The notes under the pieces were generated by a model that saw only the letters and a program-made list of their open reading frames with translations, had not been told where the DNA came from and did not search any database. Position numbers and translations under genes: made by a program. A stretch of DNA of 49,450 bases, from positions 1 to 49,450 of the forward strand of contig JAFWXT010000055.1 in the NCBI GenBank assembly GCA_017522945.1, read 5' to 3'. Shown here piece by piece: positions 16,922 to 24,977 of this stretch. Position 1 is the stretch's first letter. Each line of letters opens with the position of its first letter. The stretch is from Clostridia bacterium. Its GTDB lineage: Bacteria; Bacillota; Clostridia; Christensenellales; Borkfalkiaceae.

Positions 16922-18190
16922 TTAATTTTTTTGTTTAGAATTTTTAGTTAATAAGTAATAAACTAAACATATTAGCATCATTATCGCGCACACAGCGATA
17001 AATAAATAAAAAACAGTGTTCCAGTTTACAAATTTTTCGGATATTGCGCCCAATCCATAAGCAGTTATCGCACTACCTACGTAACAAAATCCGTCGAGTA
17101 CCCCAGCTAAAGTACCTGCGCTTCCCTTGCTCGCGTAAAGCATAGGAAAAATGCTTGTGATTATATTGTTTACCCCCGACATTGCCATTGCTACTAAAAT
17201 AAAGCAAATAAGTGGTAATATCCACGTTTGTAAATTTAAAAATATTAAAACAAGCAAGAATAAAATTAAGGCTATTATGTAAAAAACACCGCAAACTAAA
17301 ACGTAGTTTTTAAGTTTTTTATTCATAAATAAAGCTACCGTGCTTCCAAACACTGCAAAGAATGGCAAAAACAAGGTTAAGAAAGTAGATATCGAATTAT
17401 CAAGCGAATAAATATCTTTTAATATTGTTGGCATCCAAGTGGTTAACCCGTCTTTTACAAAGTTATTAGCTATTGCAAGAAGTGCTAATATAGCAAATAT
17501 TAAAATGAAAGAGTTGTTAGGCGCGTTATTTTTTGCTTCTTCGGTTTTAGAATCGGTCAAATTTTGCTCATCTTGTTCAAGGTCACGCTCTATTTTTGAT
17601 TTGCTTTTTAAATAATCAACTAAACTAAACCAAATAATGCACATTACTAATAATAATCCGCCAGAGATAAAAAATACAGTTTTAAAACTTATTGAAAGTG
17701 CCGATATTAACGCGCTTAATCCGTAAATTGAAAAAGTTCCAAGCGATACGGGTAGCGAAAGCATTAAAAGAGCAATCGAAAGATAATTTTTTGGTAAGTT
17801 TTCATTCAATAGCCTTATAATCGACGACCATAATATCGCTTGTACAAAGCCGTTTAATAGCCAACAATATTTAAGCAAGTTAAAATGTTCAACGCCGATA
17901 AATCCAAGCGATAGATTCATTAATGCCGATACAAACAACGCTATCGCTATACTATAGCGTGGATTATATTTCTTACACAATAATCCGTGTACTACCTGCC
18001 CTACGCCGTAAGAGATAAAAAAGCATGAGCTAATCGCGCCCGCGCTACTTTTATTAACTGAATAAAAGTCCATTATTAAGTTTATGTTAGAACTATATGA
18101 ATATCTTCCCAAATAAGCCACGTAATAAACTATTACGCTAATAATGATAAGAGTAATACAATACTTGTTGTCTAATCTTTCTTTCTTCAT
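16922..18190 (-). CDS. MFS transporter, organophosphate:phosphate antiporter-like
   Basis: 422 residues with 12 predicted membrane helices and a charged loop near the middle. AYLGRYSYSSNI in helix 1 and SYGVGQVVHG in the next resemble the GlpT/UhpT/UhpC (OPA) group, which exchanges sugar phosphates or glycerol phosphate for phosphate; UhpC-like members can be sensors. The substrate cannot be fixed from sequence. The ATG at 18190 has GGTGA just upstream; an earlier TTG is less likely. It follows the HD gene by 14 bases and is probably cotranscribed. Confidence 0.82.
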   Translation of the reverse strand: MKKERLDNKYCITLIIISVIVYYVAYLGRYSYSSNINLIMDFYSVNKSSAGAISSCFFISYGVGQVVHGLLCKKYNPRYSIAIALFVSALMNLSLGFIGVEHFNLLKYCWLLNGFVQAILWSSIIRLLNENLPKNYLSIALLMLSLPVSLGTFSIYGLSALISALSISFKTVFFISGGLLLVMCIIWFSLVDYLKSKSKIERDLEQDEQNLTDSKTEEAKNNAPNNSFILIFAILALLAIANNFVKDGLTTWMPTILKDIYSLDNSISTFLTLFLPFFAVFGSTVALFMNKKLKNYVLVCGVFYIIALILFLLVLIFLNLQTWILPLICFILVAMAMSGVNNIITSIFPMLYASKGSAGTLAGVLDGFCYVGSAITAYGLGAISEKFVNWNTVFYLFIAVCAIMMLICLVYYLLTKNSKQKN

Positions 18191-18204
18191 TATTATCACC
18201 AAAA

Positions 18205-18879
18205 TTAAAAATCACAATTGAATTCCTTTAAATATACATCAATAAAATCCTTTATAAGTTGTGTTTTTGGCTTTGCTATTTGCTTTGCAGTTTGCGTGTG
18301 CAAATATTCGCCCAACCTCAATGATTTGTTATATAAATGGTGCAAGGTTGATTTATCATTTACGCTCTCGCTGTATTCATTTTGATAAAATTCAATTGCA
18401 GGGTCGTAATCGGGCATATTGTTAGAACTCCCATACCTAAAGGCTCTAACTATTGCAATAGCACCTATTGCATCAAGATTATCAGCGTCTTGTACGATTT
18501 TGCTTTCAATATCGGTTATACTGATTTTTTCTTTACCAAAGGCGTATTCTTCGTGATGTTCGATTGCGTAAAGAACGTGCTCTTTTTCTTCCGTTGTTAA
18601 GTTAAGTGGCTCGATAAGTTCTTTAACCATAGGTAAGCTTTCAACAGGCGTGCAAAATCTACCAAGATTTGAACCAATAATGCGATGTACGTCATGAGCG
18701 TAAGATGCAACGGCAATAACCTTTTCGTTTCCACCTTCGCGTTCGCAAATTTTTAAAGCGTACGCAAGCACACGCTCTAAATGGTCGATGCTATGCCCCG
18801 TCTTTTCGCCTTGAAAAAGTTCAACAAGCTTACTTCTTAATATAGCTATGTTTTTTTGTGTTTGATTCGTCATATTCAA
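18205..18879 (-). CDS. HD-domain metal-dependent hydrolase
   Basis: 224 residues. The HD motif is spread as GHSIDHLERV, YAHDVHRI, AIEHHEE and VQDADNLDAIGAI, the pattern of small HD phosphohydrolases of the YedJ type. Family members cleave phosphate esters, often nucleotides; the substrate is unknown. The TTG at 18879 has AAGGA about seven bases upstream, better spaced than the ATG six bases on, so either could be used. It heads a likely two-gene operon with the MFS transporter. Confidence 0.82.
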   Translation of the reverse strand: MNMTNQTQKNIAILRSKLVELFQGEKTGHSIDHLERVLAYALKICEREGGNEKVIAVASYAHDVHRIIGSNLGRFCTPVESLPMVKELIEPLNLTTEEKEHVLYAIEHHEEYAFGKEKISITDIESKIVQDADNLDAIGAIAIVRAFRYGSSNNMPDYDPAIEFYQNEYSESVNDKSTLHHLYNKSLRLGEYLHTQTAKQIAKPKTQLIKDFIDVYLKEFNCDF

Positions 18880-19068
18880 ATTATATTCCTTTTAATCCAT
18901 TTTAATTATAACACGTAGCCCATCAAAAAGCAACTAAGTTAGATAAAAAATTAGTCATTTTAATAATACATTATTAAATTTCATAAAAAACAGTTATATT
19001 TTTATGCTAAAAATTTTAATGAATAGTTTTTCAAAAAGGGTTGCAAACTATAATTAGGGGGTAAAAAT

Positions 19069-19245
19069 ATGGATAGAGATTTTTATTTTGGCGTTATTGC
19101 CGGCATGTTGGGCGGTGCGCTTATTGCCGCTAATTCTCTTAAAATAAGAAAAGCGGTAAGAGAAGGTCAAGAGCAAGTAATGAATACTATTGCTACTACC
19201 GTCGAACCAAAAAAGGGCTCAAACAAAAATAGTTTAAGCGAATAA
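19069..19245 (+). CDS. 58-residue YtxH-like small protein
   Basis: Read directly from the sequence: MDRDFYFGVIAGMLGGALIA begins a 58-residue product ending SLSE. A Gly-rich hydrophobic stretch (7-22) is followed by a basic amphipathic helix (KIRKAVREGQEQV), the layout of YtxH-type small membrane proteins. GGGGG stands before the ATG and a strong terminator just after the stop, so expression is likely. Function unknown. Confidence 0.65.
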   Translation: MDRDFYFGVIAGMLGGALIAANSLKIRKAVREGQEQVMNTIATTVEPKKGSNKNSLSE

Positions 19246-19248
19246 TTT

Positions 19249-19278
19249 AAAAACACGCCGCTAAAGGCGTGTTTTTTT
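19249..19278 (+). terminator. Terminator of the small YtxH-like gene
   Basis: Stem ACACGCC/GGCGTGT (19253-19259, 19266-19272) followed by a run of T. Confidence 0.88.
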
Positions 19279-19320
19279 CTAATTAGTGCTTATATAGGTT
19301 GATTATCAACACTTTAGTCG

Positions 19321-20616
19321 TTATAACGTTTGAGCAAAAGTTATTGCGTTATCGGTATAGTTTTCAACAATTCTATTATCTAAAATTGGTGTTAACCCTT
19401 TGCCGTGAATACAAATATTCGATAGTGGCCAACGTATTTCTGCCGTAGTAAGTTTAACCGCTTCACCTGTTAAATTATTTATAAAAGTTGTTTGCATTAT
19501 TCCCTTTCCGTAACTTTTATACACTATTTCTTCACCAATCATTGATGGCTCTAAAACTACCTTTACAATATTGCTTTGGCTTGATTTATCATAATCTAAA
19601 ACTGCGCCCATCAATGCTTCTGAAGCCGATGCAGAACCGCTATTTGCTAAAAATATAATTTTTTCAAAGCCATAGTTGTTATATACGTTATTTTTAGCCT
19701 TATACTCTTCTTTTTTTCCGTCTTTATAAATAGCTGTAGTACATAAAAACTCACCGTTATTTTCCGTGTTACATAGATATCTGCATAATGAACACATTAC
19801 ACTCATATATCCGCCACCGTTAGAACGCAAATCAATAATAAGTTTGGTGTTATCGTTGTTATTAAATAGTTGCATTACTTTGTCGAATTGACCAACTGCC
19901 CCAAGCGTACCTTCCTTCCCACCGCTAAATGAAGTTAATTTTATATAAGCCCATTTTTCATTGATGGTAAAATCTGGTGTTTGTTTTTTAGTTAAAACAA
20001 GTTCATCTCCACCAATAAAATGATAAGAGCCCGTGTTATCTGTATAATATACAAAAGATTCATTATAGCTTGCTTTTGAAAGCGTAAACAAACTAATCGT
20101 GCCCTTATAATCAATTTTAAATGTAACAGCTTGATCAGTTATCACATCTAAATAGTCAGTAATTTGAGCGGTAGTTGTAGGTGTAACGAACTCGTTTTCA
20201 CCTTCAAGTTTATAACCCACTATTTTACTATTTTCCTTAATACCTGCATTATAAGCGGGTGAATTTCCAACAACCCTTGTTATAAACAAATCGTTTTCTC
20301 TTGATAAACTAAAACCAAACCCTATATGCGAACCGTTTGATGAAGTGCGATATGCCTCGTAATCTTCTTTAGTATAATAATCGGAATAATTATCAAGCAA
20401 AGCTTCGCTTAAAATATCTAAAGAGTTTTTACTTTCATCGGCGTAATAATAATGTTTTTTATAAGTTGTTAAAAAAAACTGTAAAGAGCGAAGATCTTTA
20501 TCTAAACTAAAATAATGTGTAAAATACCCTGTAAAAAATATTGCCACAACGCCAAAAAGCATAAGCGTAAATTTTAATATTGCTTTTATATTATCTTTAT
20601 TAAAAAACTTATTCAT
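19321..20616 (-). CDS. S41-family C-terminal-processing peptidase
   Basis: 431 residues. One N-terminal membrane helix (about 13-33) anchors an extracellular enzyme. A PDZ domain (about 90-200) precedes the S41 core: LIIDLRSNGGGYMSV, the nucleophile Ser in FLANSGSASASEALMGAV, and the Lys expected in the dyad within YKSYGKGIMQT. CtpA-like proteases cleave near the C-terminus of envelope proteins and are involved in signalling and wall turnover. No close Shine-Dalgarno site is visible; a hairpin separates an AAAGGAG from the ATG. Confidence 0.9.
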   Translation of the reverse strand: MNKFFNKDNIKAILKFTLMLFGVVAIFFTGYFTHYFSLDKDLRSLQFFLTTYKKHYYYADESKNSLDILSEALLDNYSDYYTKEDYEAYRTSSNGSHIGFGFSLSRENDLFITRVVGNSPAYNAGIKENSKIVGYKLEGENEFVTPTTTAQITDYLDVITDQAVTFKIDYKGTISLFTLSKASYNESFVYYTDNTGSYHFIGGDELVLTKKQTPDFTINEKWAYIKLTSFSGGKEGTLGAVGQFDKVMQLFNNNDNTKLIIDLRSNGGGYMSVMCSLCRYLCNTENNGEFLCTTAIYKDGKKEEYKAKNNVYNNYGFEKIIFLANSGSASASEALMGAVLDYDKSSQSNIVKVVLEPSMIGEEIVYKSYGKGIMQTTFINNLTGEAVKLTTAEIRWPLSNICIHGKGLTPILDNRIVENYTDNAITFAQTL

Positions 20617-20626
20617 ATATTATAAA

Positions 20627-20658
20627 AGTGCCAATAATAAGCTTATACGGGCACTTTT
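20627..20658 (-). terminator. Possible terminator after the PucR-type regulator
   Basis: Stem AAAAGTGCC/GGCACTTTT surrounds a 17-base loop between the regulator stop and the S41 start. The T run is short, so it may be leaky and let some transcription reach the protease. Confidence 0.45.
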
Positions 20659-20663
20659 CTCCT

Positions 20664-21713
20664 TTATTTATTTAAAATTTTGTAAAGCAATCCACAAAGT
20701 CTAAAGGTTACCGCATCCGAAAAATTTCGTATATCAAGCCCAGTTGCACGTTCGATTTTGTCAAGACGGTAAGTTAGAGTGTTACGGTGCATATAAAGTT
20801 TTCTTGCCGTTTCGCTTACGTTAAGATTGTTTTCCAAAAACTCTTCGGCAGTTCCTAACATATCGGGGTCGGCAAAAACGCTTTTAGCGTCACCATCAAC
20901 TAAAGTATTATAATAGTTCATTAAAGCAAGTGGTGGCATATCTTCAACCATTTTGTAAAGCATATATTCCTTGTAAGAATGTACGTTATTTTTTGAGTTG
21001 AAAGATTGACTGATTTTTAGCGCACTTTCTGCTTGCGCGTATGACTGCATACTTTCAGAAAGTGTTCTAACGGTTGAACCTACACCTATTTTTGCCCTAA
21101 TACCCGTTTCTTCATACAACGAACGCCAAAAAACTTCGGCAAAATCAACGGGTGATTGAAATTCAGTATCGCTTTCGCTTGTTAAAAACTTAACGAATAC
21201 GCAACTGTCGTCACTAACGGGGGTTGCTGTATCAACGCCATTCATAGTATAGCTTTCTAAAAACTCTGCAATATCCGAAGCTGTATTTGATTTTGCAGTT
21301 ATCAAAAGCACGTAACAAGGAACTGGGGGAACTGCATATTTACGCATATATTTTACTACTTGCATACCGCTACATTCGCCAAACACAATACTTCTTAAAA
21401 AATCCGCCTTGGGCAAAGATTCTTCTTGCGTTATGCTATTTTCCAAATAAGAACATATAAACATTGCGTAATTTCGCTCAACGTCACCACTGCCCCTAAT
21501 TACCCCGTAATAGGTATCTCTTTTAAAACGAAATTTAAAAAGCGTAACGTTTTGCTTTTTATCTTGAAGCCCGTCGGTATATCCGCCCGAATATTCAAAG
21601 GGTATTTTTTCGTCGGCAGTATATAAAAAATTAAAGGTTGAAGAATATGCGTCAACTGCTATACCAGTTTTTTGTTTTAACGCCTTTAACGCAAGAATTA
21701 ACTCTCTTTCCAT
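20664..21713 (-). CDS. PucR/CdaR-type transcriptional regulator
   Basis: 349 residues from the ATG at 21713, which has GAGGT five bases upstream; an upstream GTG in frame lies inside a palindrome and is unlikely. The C-terminus (AEEFLENNLNVSETARKLY, then MHRNTLTYRLDKIERATGLD) is the PucR helix-turn-helix. The middle (about 120-260) looks like the GGDEF-related CdaR domain: GIRAKIGVGSTVRTLSESMQ. Such proteins usually regulate sugar-acid or purine use and are often autoregulated. A 17-bp palindrome at 21732-21748 lies at its predicted transcription start. Confidence 0.82.
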   Translation of the reverse strand: MERELILALKALKQKTGIAVDAYSSTFNFLYTADEKIPFEYSGGYTDGLQDKKQNVTLFKFRFKRDTYYGVIRGSGDVERNYAMFICSYLENSITQEESLPKADFLRSIVFGECSGMQVVKYMRKYAVPPVPCYVLLITAKSNTASDIAEFLESYTMNGVDTATPVSDDSCVFVKFLTSESDTEFQSPVDFAEVFWRSLYEETGIRAKIGVGSTVRTLSESMQSYAQAESALKISQSFNSKNNVHSYKEYMLYKMVEDMPPLALMNYYNTLVDGDAKSVFADPDMLGTAEEFLENNLNVSETARKLYMHRNTLTYRLDKIERATGLDIRNFSDAVTFRLCGLLYKILNK

Positions 21714-21731
21714 AAAAACCTCATACTTTAT

Positions 21732-21748
21732 TTGTGCAACTTGCACAA
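21732..21748. promoter_or_regulatory. Palindromic candidate operator upstream of the PucR-type regulator
   Basis: Perfect 8-1-8 palindrome: TTGTGCAA, one base, TTGCACAA. It begins just downstream of the -10 box at 21757-21762 and so covers the transcription start. That position suits a repressor, plausibly the regulator itself. Confidence 0.6.
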
Positions 21749-21756
21749 TTAACCTT

Positions 21757-21785
21757 ATTATACATATTTTTTACAAATTTAGCAA
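21757..21785 (-). promoter_or_regulatory. Promoter of the PucR-type regulator
   Basis: Minus strand -35 TTGCTA (21780-21785), 17-bp spacer, perfect -10 TATAAT (21757-21762). Confidence 0.7.
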
Positions 21786-21814
21786 CCGATTAACGCTTTA
21801 TTATTAAAATTTTA

Positions 21815-21857
21815 CAAAAAATAACGAAACGCCGAAAGAACTTTCAATCGGCGTTTA
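21815..21857 (-). terminator. Terminator downstream of the ABC-F gene
   Basis: Stem AACGCCGA/TCGGCGTT (21828-21835, 21848-21855), then a T-rich minus-strand tail three to ten bases on. Confidence 0.7.
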
Positions 21858-21887
21858 AATATATTTACTTTAACAAAGGCTTAATAA

Positions 21888-23429
21888 TCAATCTCGAAGC
21901 AAGGTTATTTCATTGCAAAGCCCTTCGACAAAGTCTTCTTCGTGGCTTACTAAAATAAGAGTGCCTTCATATTTTAAAAGCGCATCTTTAAGGGCTTTTT
22001 TAGCTTTTACGTCTAAATGGTTGGTTGGTTCGTCAAGTATCAATAGGTTTGATGGCGTTTTGCACAAAACCGCAAGTTTTGCTCTAATTTGCTCGCCACC
22101 GCTCATATTTTTAAGCGGTTTTACAGCAAGTTCGCCCTTTAAACCAACCTTTGCAAGTTCGTTTCGTATTTCTTTTGGATTTGCTCTTGGAAAATGATTT
22201 GAATAATATTGTGATGCGCTTTCATTGCTATCGCCAAAGTTTAATTCTTGCTCCAAATAAGCAATTTTAACTCCGTTATGAAAGGTAAAAAATCCGCTTA
22301 TTCGTGGAATTTTATGAAGCAAGGTTTTAATCAATGTCGATTTACCTATACCGTTCGTTCCCCTAACCCAAAGTTTAACACCCGACCTTAAGTGAAGATT
22401 TAACGCAGGTAGTATAGGATGATCGTAACCGATAACCAAATCTTTAACGATTAGCAAATCTTTAGTATTTAAGTCAAGTGAAGGAAAATTAAATTCCGCA
22501 TCGTATAAAACTACGGGTTTTTGCATAACTTCAATTTTAGCAAGTTGTTTTTTACGAGCGTTTGCCATACCCGCGGTTGCAGCGCGAGCCGAGTTTTTAT
22601 CGATATAAGTTTGAAGTTTTTTAATTTGCTCTTGTTGGCGATTATAATCTTCTTCATACTGACGCGCGTTCATCTCGTGCATCACCAAGAACTTATCGTA
22701 ATTGCCCGAATATTTTTTAATATTTCCATTTTCAATATTTACTATAAAATTGGCAACTGCGTTTAAAAACTTAATATCGTGAGAGATAACTATAAAGGTC
22801 TTTTTAAAAGAATTTAAGTATTTTACAAGCCAGTCGATATGTTCGATATCTAAAAAGTTAGTGGGCTCGTCGAGCAACATAATATCAAGTTCGGAAAGCA
22901 GTAATTTTGAAAGCATAAGCTTTGCCCTTTCACCACCCGAAAGCCTGCCGATTTTAGTATCGTAACCGAAAAAGTTAACCCCTAAACCGTTAGCAACCTT
23001 TTTAACTTTGGCTTCTAAATCGTAAAACCCTTCGTTTTCAAGCCTTTCTTGCATACGCGAACTTTTTAAAATTGCTTTATCTAATGCGTCACCTTCAAGC
23101 TCACCCATCGACGCGTAGAGTTGTTCAAGTTTATCGTTAAGCTCATACAAATAATCAAAAGCTCCCGTAAGATACTCCATGACAGTAAGTTCACCGTTTA
23201 AAGTTGCGTGTTGATCAAGATACCCCTTTCTAACGTTTGGAAGCCAATAAACGCTACCTTCGTCATAGGTGAGCCTATCGGCAATAATATTGATAAAAGT
23301 TGATTTACCAGCCCCATTTAATCCAACCACACCTATATGCTCGCCGTTGTTTACGGTAAGCGACGCGTCGTTAAAAATATATTTATCATCATAGCGATGT
23401 GTTAAATTTTTAATTTCAAGTACACTCAT
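21888..23429 (-). CDS. ABC-F family ATPase (YkpA/YbiT-like)
   Basis: 513 residues with two ABC domains and no membrane segment. The first has GLNGAGKST, LSGGERAKLML and LLDEPTNFLD; the second GTNGIGKST, MSGGEQIRAKL and LILDEPTNHLD. The linker between them (about 240-320) is helical and charged and contains YIDKNSARAATA, typical of the YkpA/YbiT branch. ABC-F proteins act on the ribosomal E site as translation factors or confer antibiotic protection; this branch is usually housekeeping. No transporter genes accompany it. Confidence 0.9.
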   Translation of the reverse strand: MSVLEIKNLTHRYDDKYIFNDASLTVNNGEHIGVVGLNGAGKSTFINIIADRLTYDEGSVYWLPNVRKGYLDQHATLNGELTVMEYLTGAFDYLYELNDKLEQLYASMGELEGDALDKAILKSSRMQERLENEGFYDLEAKVKKVANGLGVNFFGYDTKIGRLSGGERAKLMLSKLLLSELDIMLLDEPTNFLDIEHIDWLVKYLNSFKKTFIVISHDIKFLNAVANFIVNIENGNIKKYSGNYDKFLVMHEMNARQYEEDYNRQQEQIKKLQTYIDKNSARAATAGMANARKKQLAKIEVMQKPVVLYDAEFNFPSLDLNTKDLLIVKDLVIGYDHPILPALNLHLRSGVKLWVRGTNGIGKSTLIKTLLHKIPRISGFFTFHNGVKIAYLEQELNFGDSNESASQYYSNHFPRANPKEIRNELAKVGLKGELAVKPLKNMSGGEQIRAKLAVLCKTPSNLLILDEPTNHLDVKAKKALKDALLKYEGTLILVSHEEDFVEGLCNEITLLRD

Positions 23430-23565
23430 AATTCACCATTTTATAGGCATTTAAAATATAGTTTTATTTTTTTAATATTTTAACCTATTTTAAAAAAATA
23501 GTCAACGCGGATAAGCTAACTTTTAACTAAATATAATAAAAAGCCGTTTTTTTCGCTATTTTTGG

Positions 23566-23594
23566 TTGATAAAATACTTATGTTGTGCTACAAT
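23566..23594 (+). promoter_or_regulatory. Promoter of the PH-domain protein gene
   Basis: -35 TTGATA (23566-23571), 17-bp spacer, -10 TACAAT (23589-23594), with the ATG 18 bases beyond the -10. AGAGGTG is the ribosome site. Confidence 0.65.
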
Positions 23595-23611
23595 TATTTT
23601 AGAGGTGAAAA

Positions 23612-24079
23612 ATGAAAACTACTTTTAAATATAAATTCACAAAACCATTTTACGCTTTATTTATAGTTGGTATTTTACTTGCAACGGTATGTATAGGCTC
23701 AAATATAAGGCGTTTTATTTTACTTTTATCAGCAAGTGACGCTTCTGCAACAAACTACGTTGCTTCAGTTCTTAGCGTTATTATAGGAATACTTGGTTTT
23801 GTATTTATAATTCCCGCAATGATTAGCTCAAAATACGAAATCAAAAAGCACGAACTAATAACAAAATGGGGGCTTATAACCAACAAAACGAACGTAAAAA
23901 ATATTACTCAAATAACTTTTTTTAGAATAACCGAAAAATTGGTTATTTATTACGACGACGATACTTATTCAAACGTTTGTATCGACAAAAGCGAATACGA
24001 TGATTTCGTTAAAGCACTCCGCGATATAAACCCTAAAATATTTTACTCGCTTGATACCGAAAATCAAGGCGAAAAGTAA
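23612..24079 (+). CDS. Membrane protein with a bacterial PH-like domain
   Basis: 155 residues. Two hydrophobic helices (about 12-31 and 46-68) are followed by a soluble domain, SKYEIKKHELITKWGLITNK, then ITQITFFRITEKLVIYYDD, the strand pattern of small bacterial PH (bPH2/YdbS-like) domains. It ends in a helix and a charged tail. Such proteins are membrane-associated with no assigned enzymology. AGAGGTG precedes the ATG, a promoter is visible upstream and a terminator follows, so it is a single-gene unit. Confidence 0.6.
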   Translation: MKTTFKYKFTKPFYALFIVGILLATVCIGSNIRRFILLLSASDASATNYVASVLSVIIGILGFVFIIPAMISSKYEIKKHELITKWGLITNKTNVKNITQITFFRITEKLVIYYDDDTYSNVCIDKSEYDDFVKALRDINPKIFYSLDTENQGEK

Positions 24080-24128
24080 GGTTATAAGCGCATTAACGCA
24101 ATATTTTAAATTTAAAAACAAAAGACAC

Positions 24129-24170
24129 AAACCAAGCGAGTATTAAAATTTATCGCTTGGTTTTTATTTT
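24129..24170 (+). terminator. Terminator of the PH-domain gene
   Basis: 11-bp stem AAACCAAGCGA with TCGCTTGGTTT (24129-24139, 24153-24163) ending in T-rich sequence. Confidence 0.85.
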
Positions 24171-24238
24171 ATTCGTTTATTAAAAATATGCGTTTTAAAA
24201 AACATTTTTATAAATTTTATATATGGGCTAAAAAATAT

Positions 24239-24267
24239 TTGACATTATATATTCATAAATATATAAT
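24239..24267 (+). promoter_or_regulatory. Consensus sigma-A promoter of the regulator-pot operon
   Basis: Perfect -35 TTGACA (24239-24244), 17-bp spacer and perfect -10 TATAAT (24262-24267). The leader to the ATG at 24360 is about 86 nt. A promoter this strong usually needs a repressor, consistent with the XRE gene that follows. Confidence 0.85.
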
Positions 24268-24287
24268 TATGGCATAGTTTACTTTTA

Positions 24288-24304
24288 TTAAACAAAAAGT
24301 TTAA
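24288..24304. promoter_or_regulatory. Candidate operator or hairpin in the leader of the regulator-pot operon
   Basis: Inverted repeat TTAAAC, AAAAA, GTTTAA, about 14-30 nt after the predicted start. It shares the GTTTA half-site with the repeat at 24910-24930, suggesting both may be bound by the XRE regulator. Confidence 0.4.
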
Positions 24305-24359
24305 CAAAACTATTATACTTAATCGTGGCAAAAATAAACCCGCCAAATTAGGAGAAATT

Positions 24360-24896
24360 ATGCAACTTGGGGAAAAAATTAGGCAATTAAGGCACTCTTG
24401 CAATTTAACGCAAGGTGAGCTTGCCGACAGATGCGAACTCACGAAAGGCTATATCTCTCAAATTGAAAACGACCTTACAAGCCCTTCGATAGCCACTTTA
24501 GTTGATATTCTATCAGCACTCGGCACTAACTTGAAGGATTTTTTCTCAAATAGCGAGGAAGAAGAAAAAATCGTTTATTTAGAAGAAGAATTTATTGAAA
24601 AAAACGATGGTGATGTTATAACTAACTGGCTAATTCCAAATTCTCAAAAGAATATGATGGAGCCTATTAGAATCAATCTTGCACCTGGCGGAAAAACTCA
24701 ACTTGACTTTGCACACGAGGGCGAGGAGTTTGGGTACGTTTTGGCAGGCGAAGTATGCTTATGCCTTGGAAAACGCAAATATATTTGTAAAAAGGGCAAT
24801 AGCTTTTATTACAAAGCGGATAAACCGCACTATATTGAAAACACTAAAAAAAGCGAAGCAATTTTTATTTGGGTTTCTACCCCACCAACCTTCTAA
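24360..24896 (+). CDS. XRE-cupin transcriptional regulator of the polyamine transport operon
   Basis: 178 residues. An XRE helix-turn-helix occupies residues 5-60 (KIRQLRHSCNLTQGELADRC, then YISQIENDLTSPSIATLVDI). A C-terminal cupin domain follows (about 105-175; PGGKTQLDFAHEGEEFGYVL and GNSFYYKADKPHYIENT). This architecture matches PuuR-like regulators and the regulator usually found in front of potABCD in Clostridia. The cupin may sense polyamine, by analogy. AGGAG precedes the ATG. A 21-bp inverted repeat separates it from potA by ~80 bp. Confidence 0.88.
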   Translation: MQLGEKIRQLRHSCNLTQGELADRCELTKGYISQIENDLTSPSIATLVDILSALGTNLKDFFSNSEEEEKIVYLEEEFIEKNDGDVITNWLIPNSQKNMMEPIRINLAPGGKTQLDFAHEGEEFGYVLAGEVCLCLGKRKYICKKGNSFYYKADKPHYIENTKKSEAIFIWVSTPPTF

Positions 24897-24909
24897 AATT
24901 ATTGGTTAA

Positions 24910-24930
24910 TTAACTAAATTGTTTAGTTAA
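24910..24930. promoter_or_regulatory. Inverted repeat between the regulator gene and potA
   Basis: Perfect 9-3-9 inverted repeat: TTAACTAAA, TTG, TTTAGTTAA. It has no T tail directly after it, so it is a poor terminator and a better operator. It lies 48 bases before potA. Confidence 0.5.
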
Positions 24931-24977
24931 CCGACTTATAGACTATCTTTTTTATTTTTTTAACAAAGGAGATTGCC

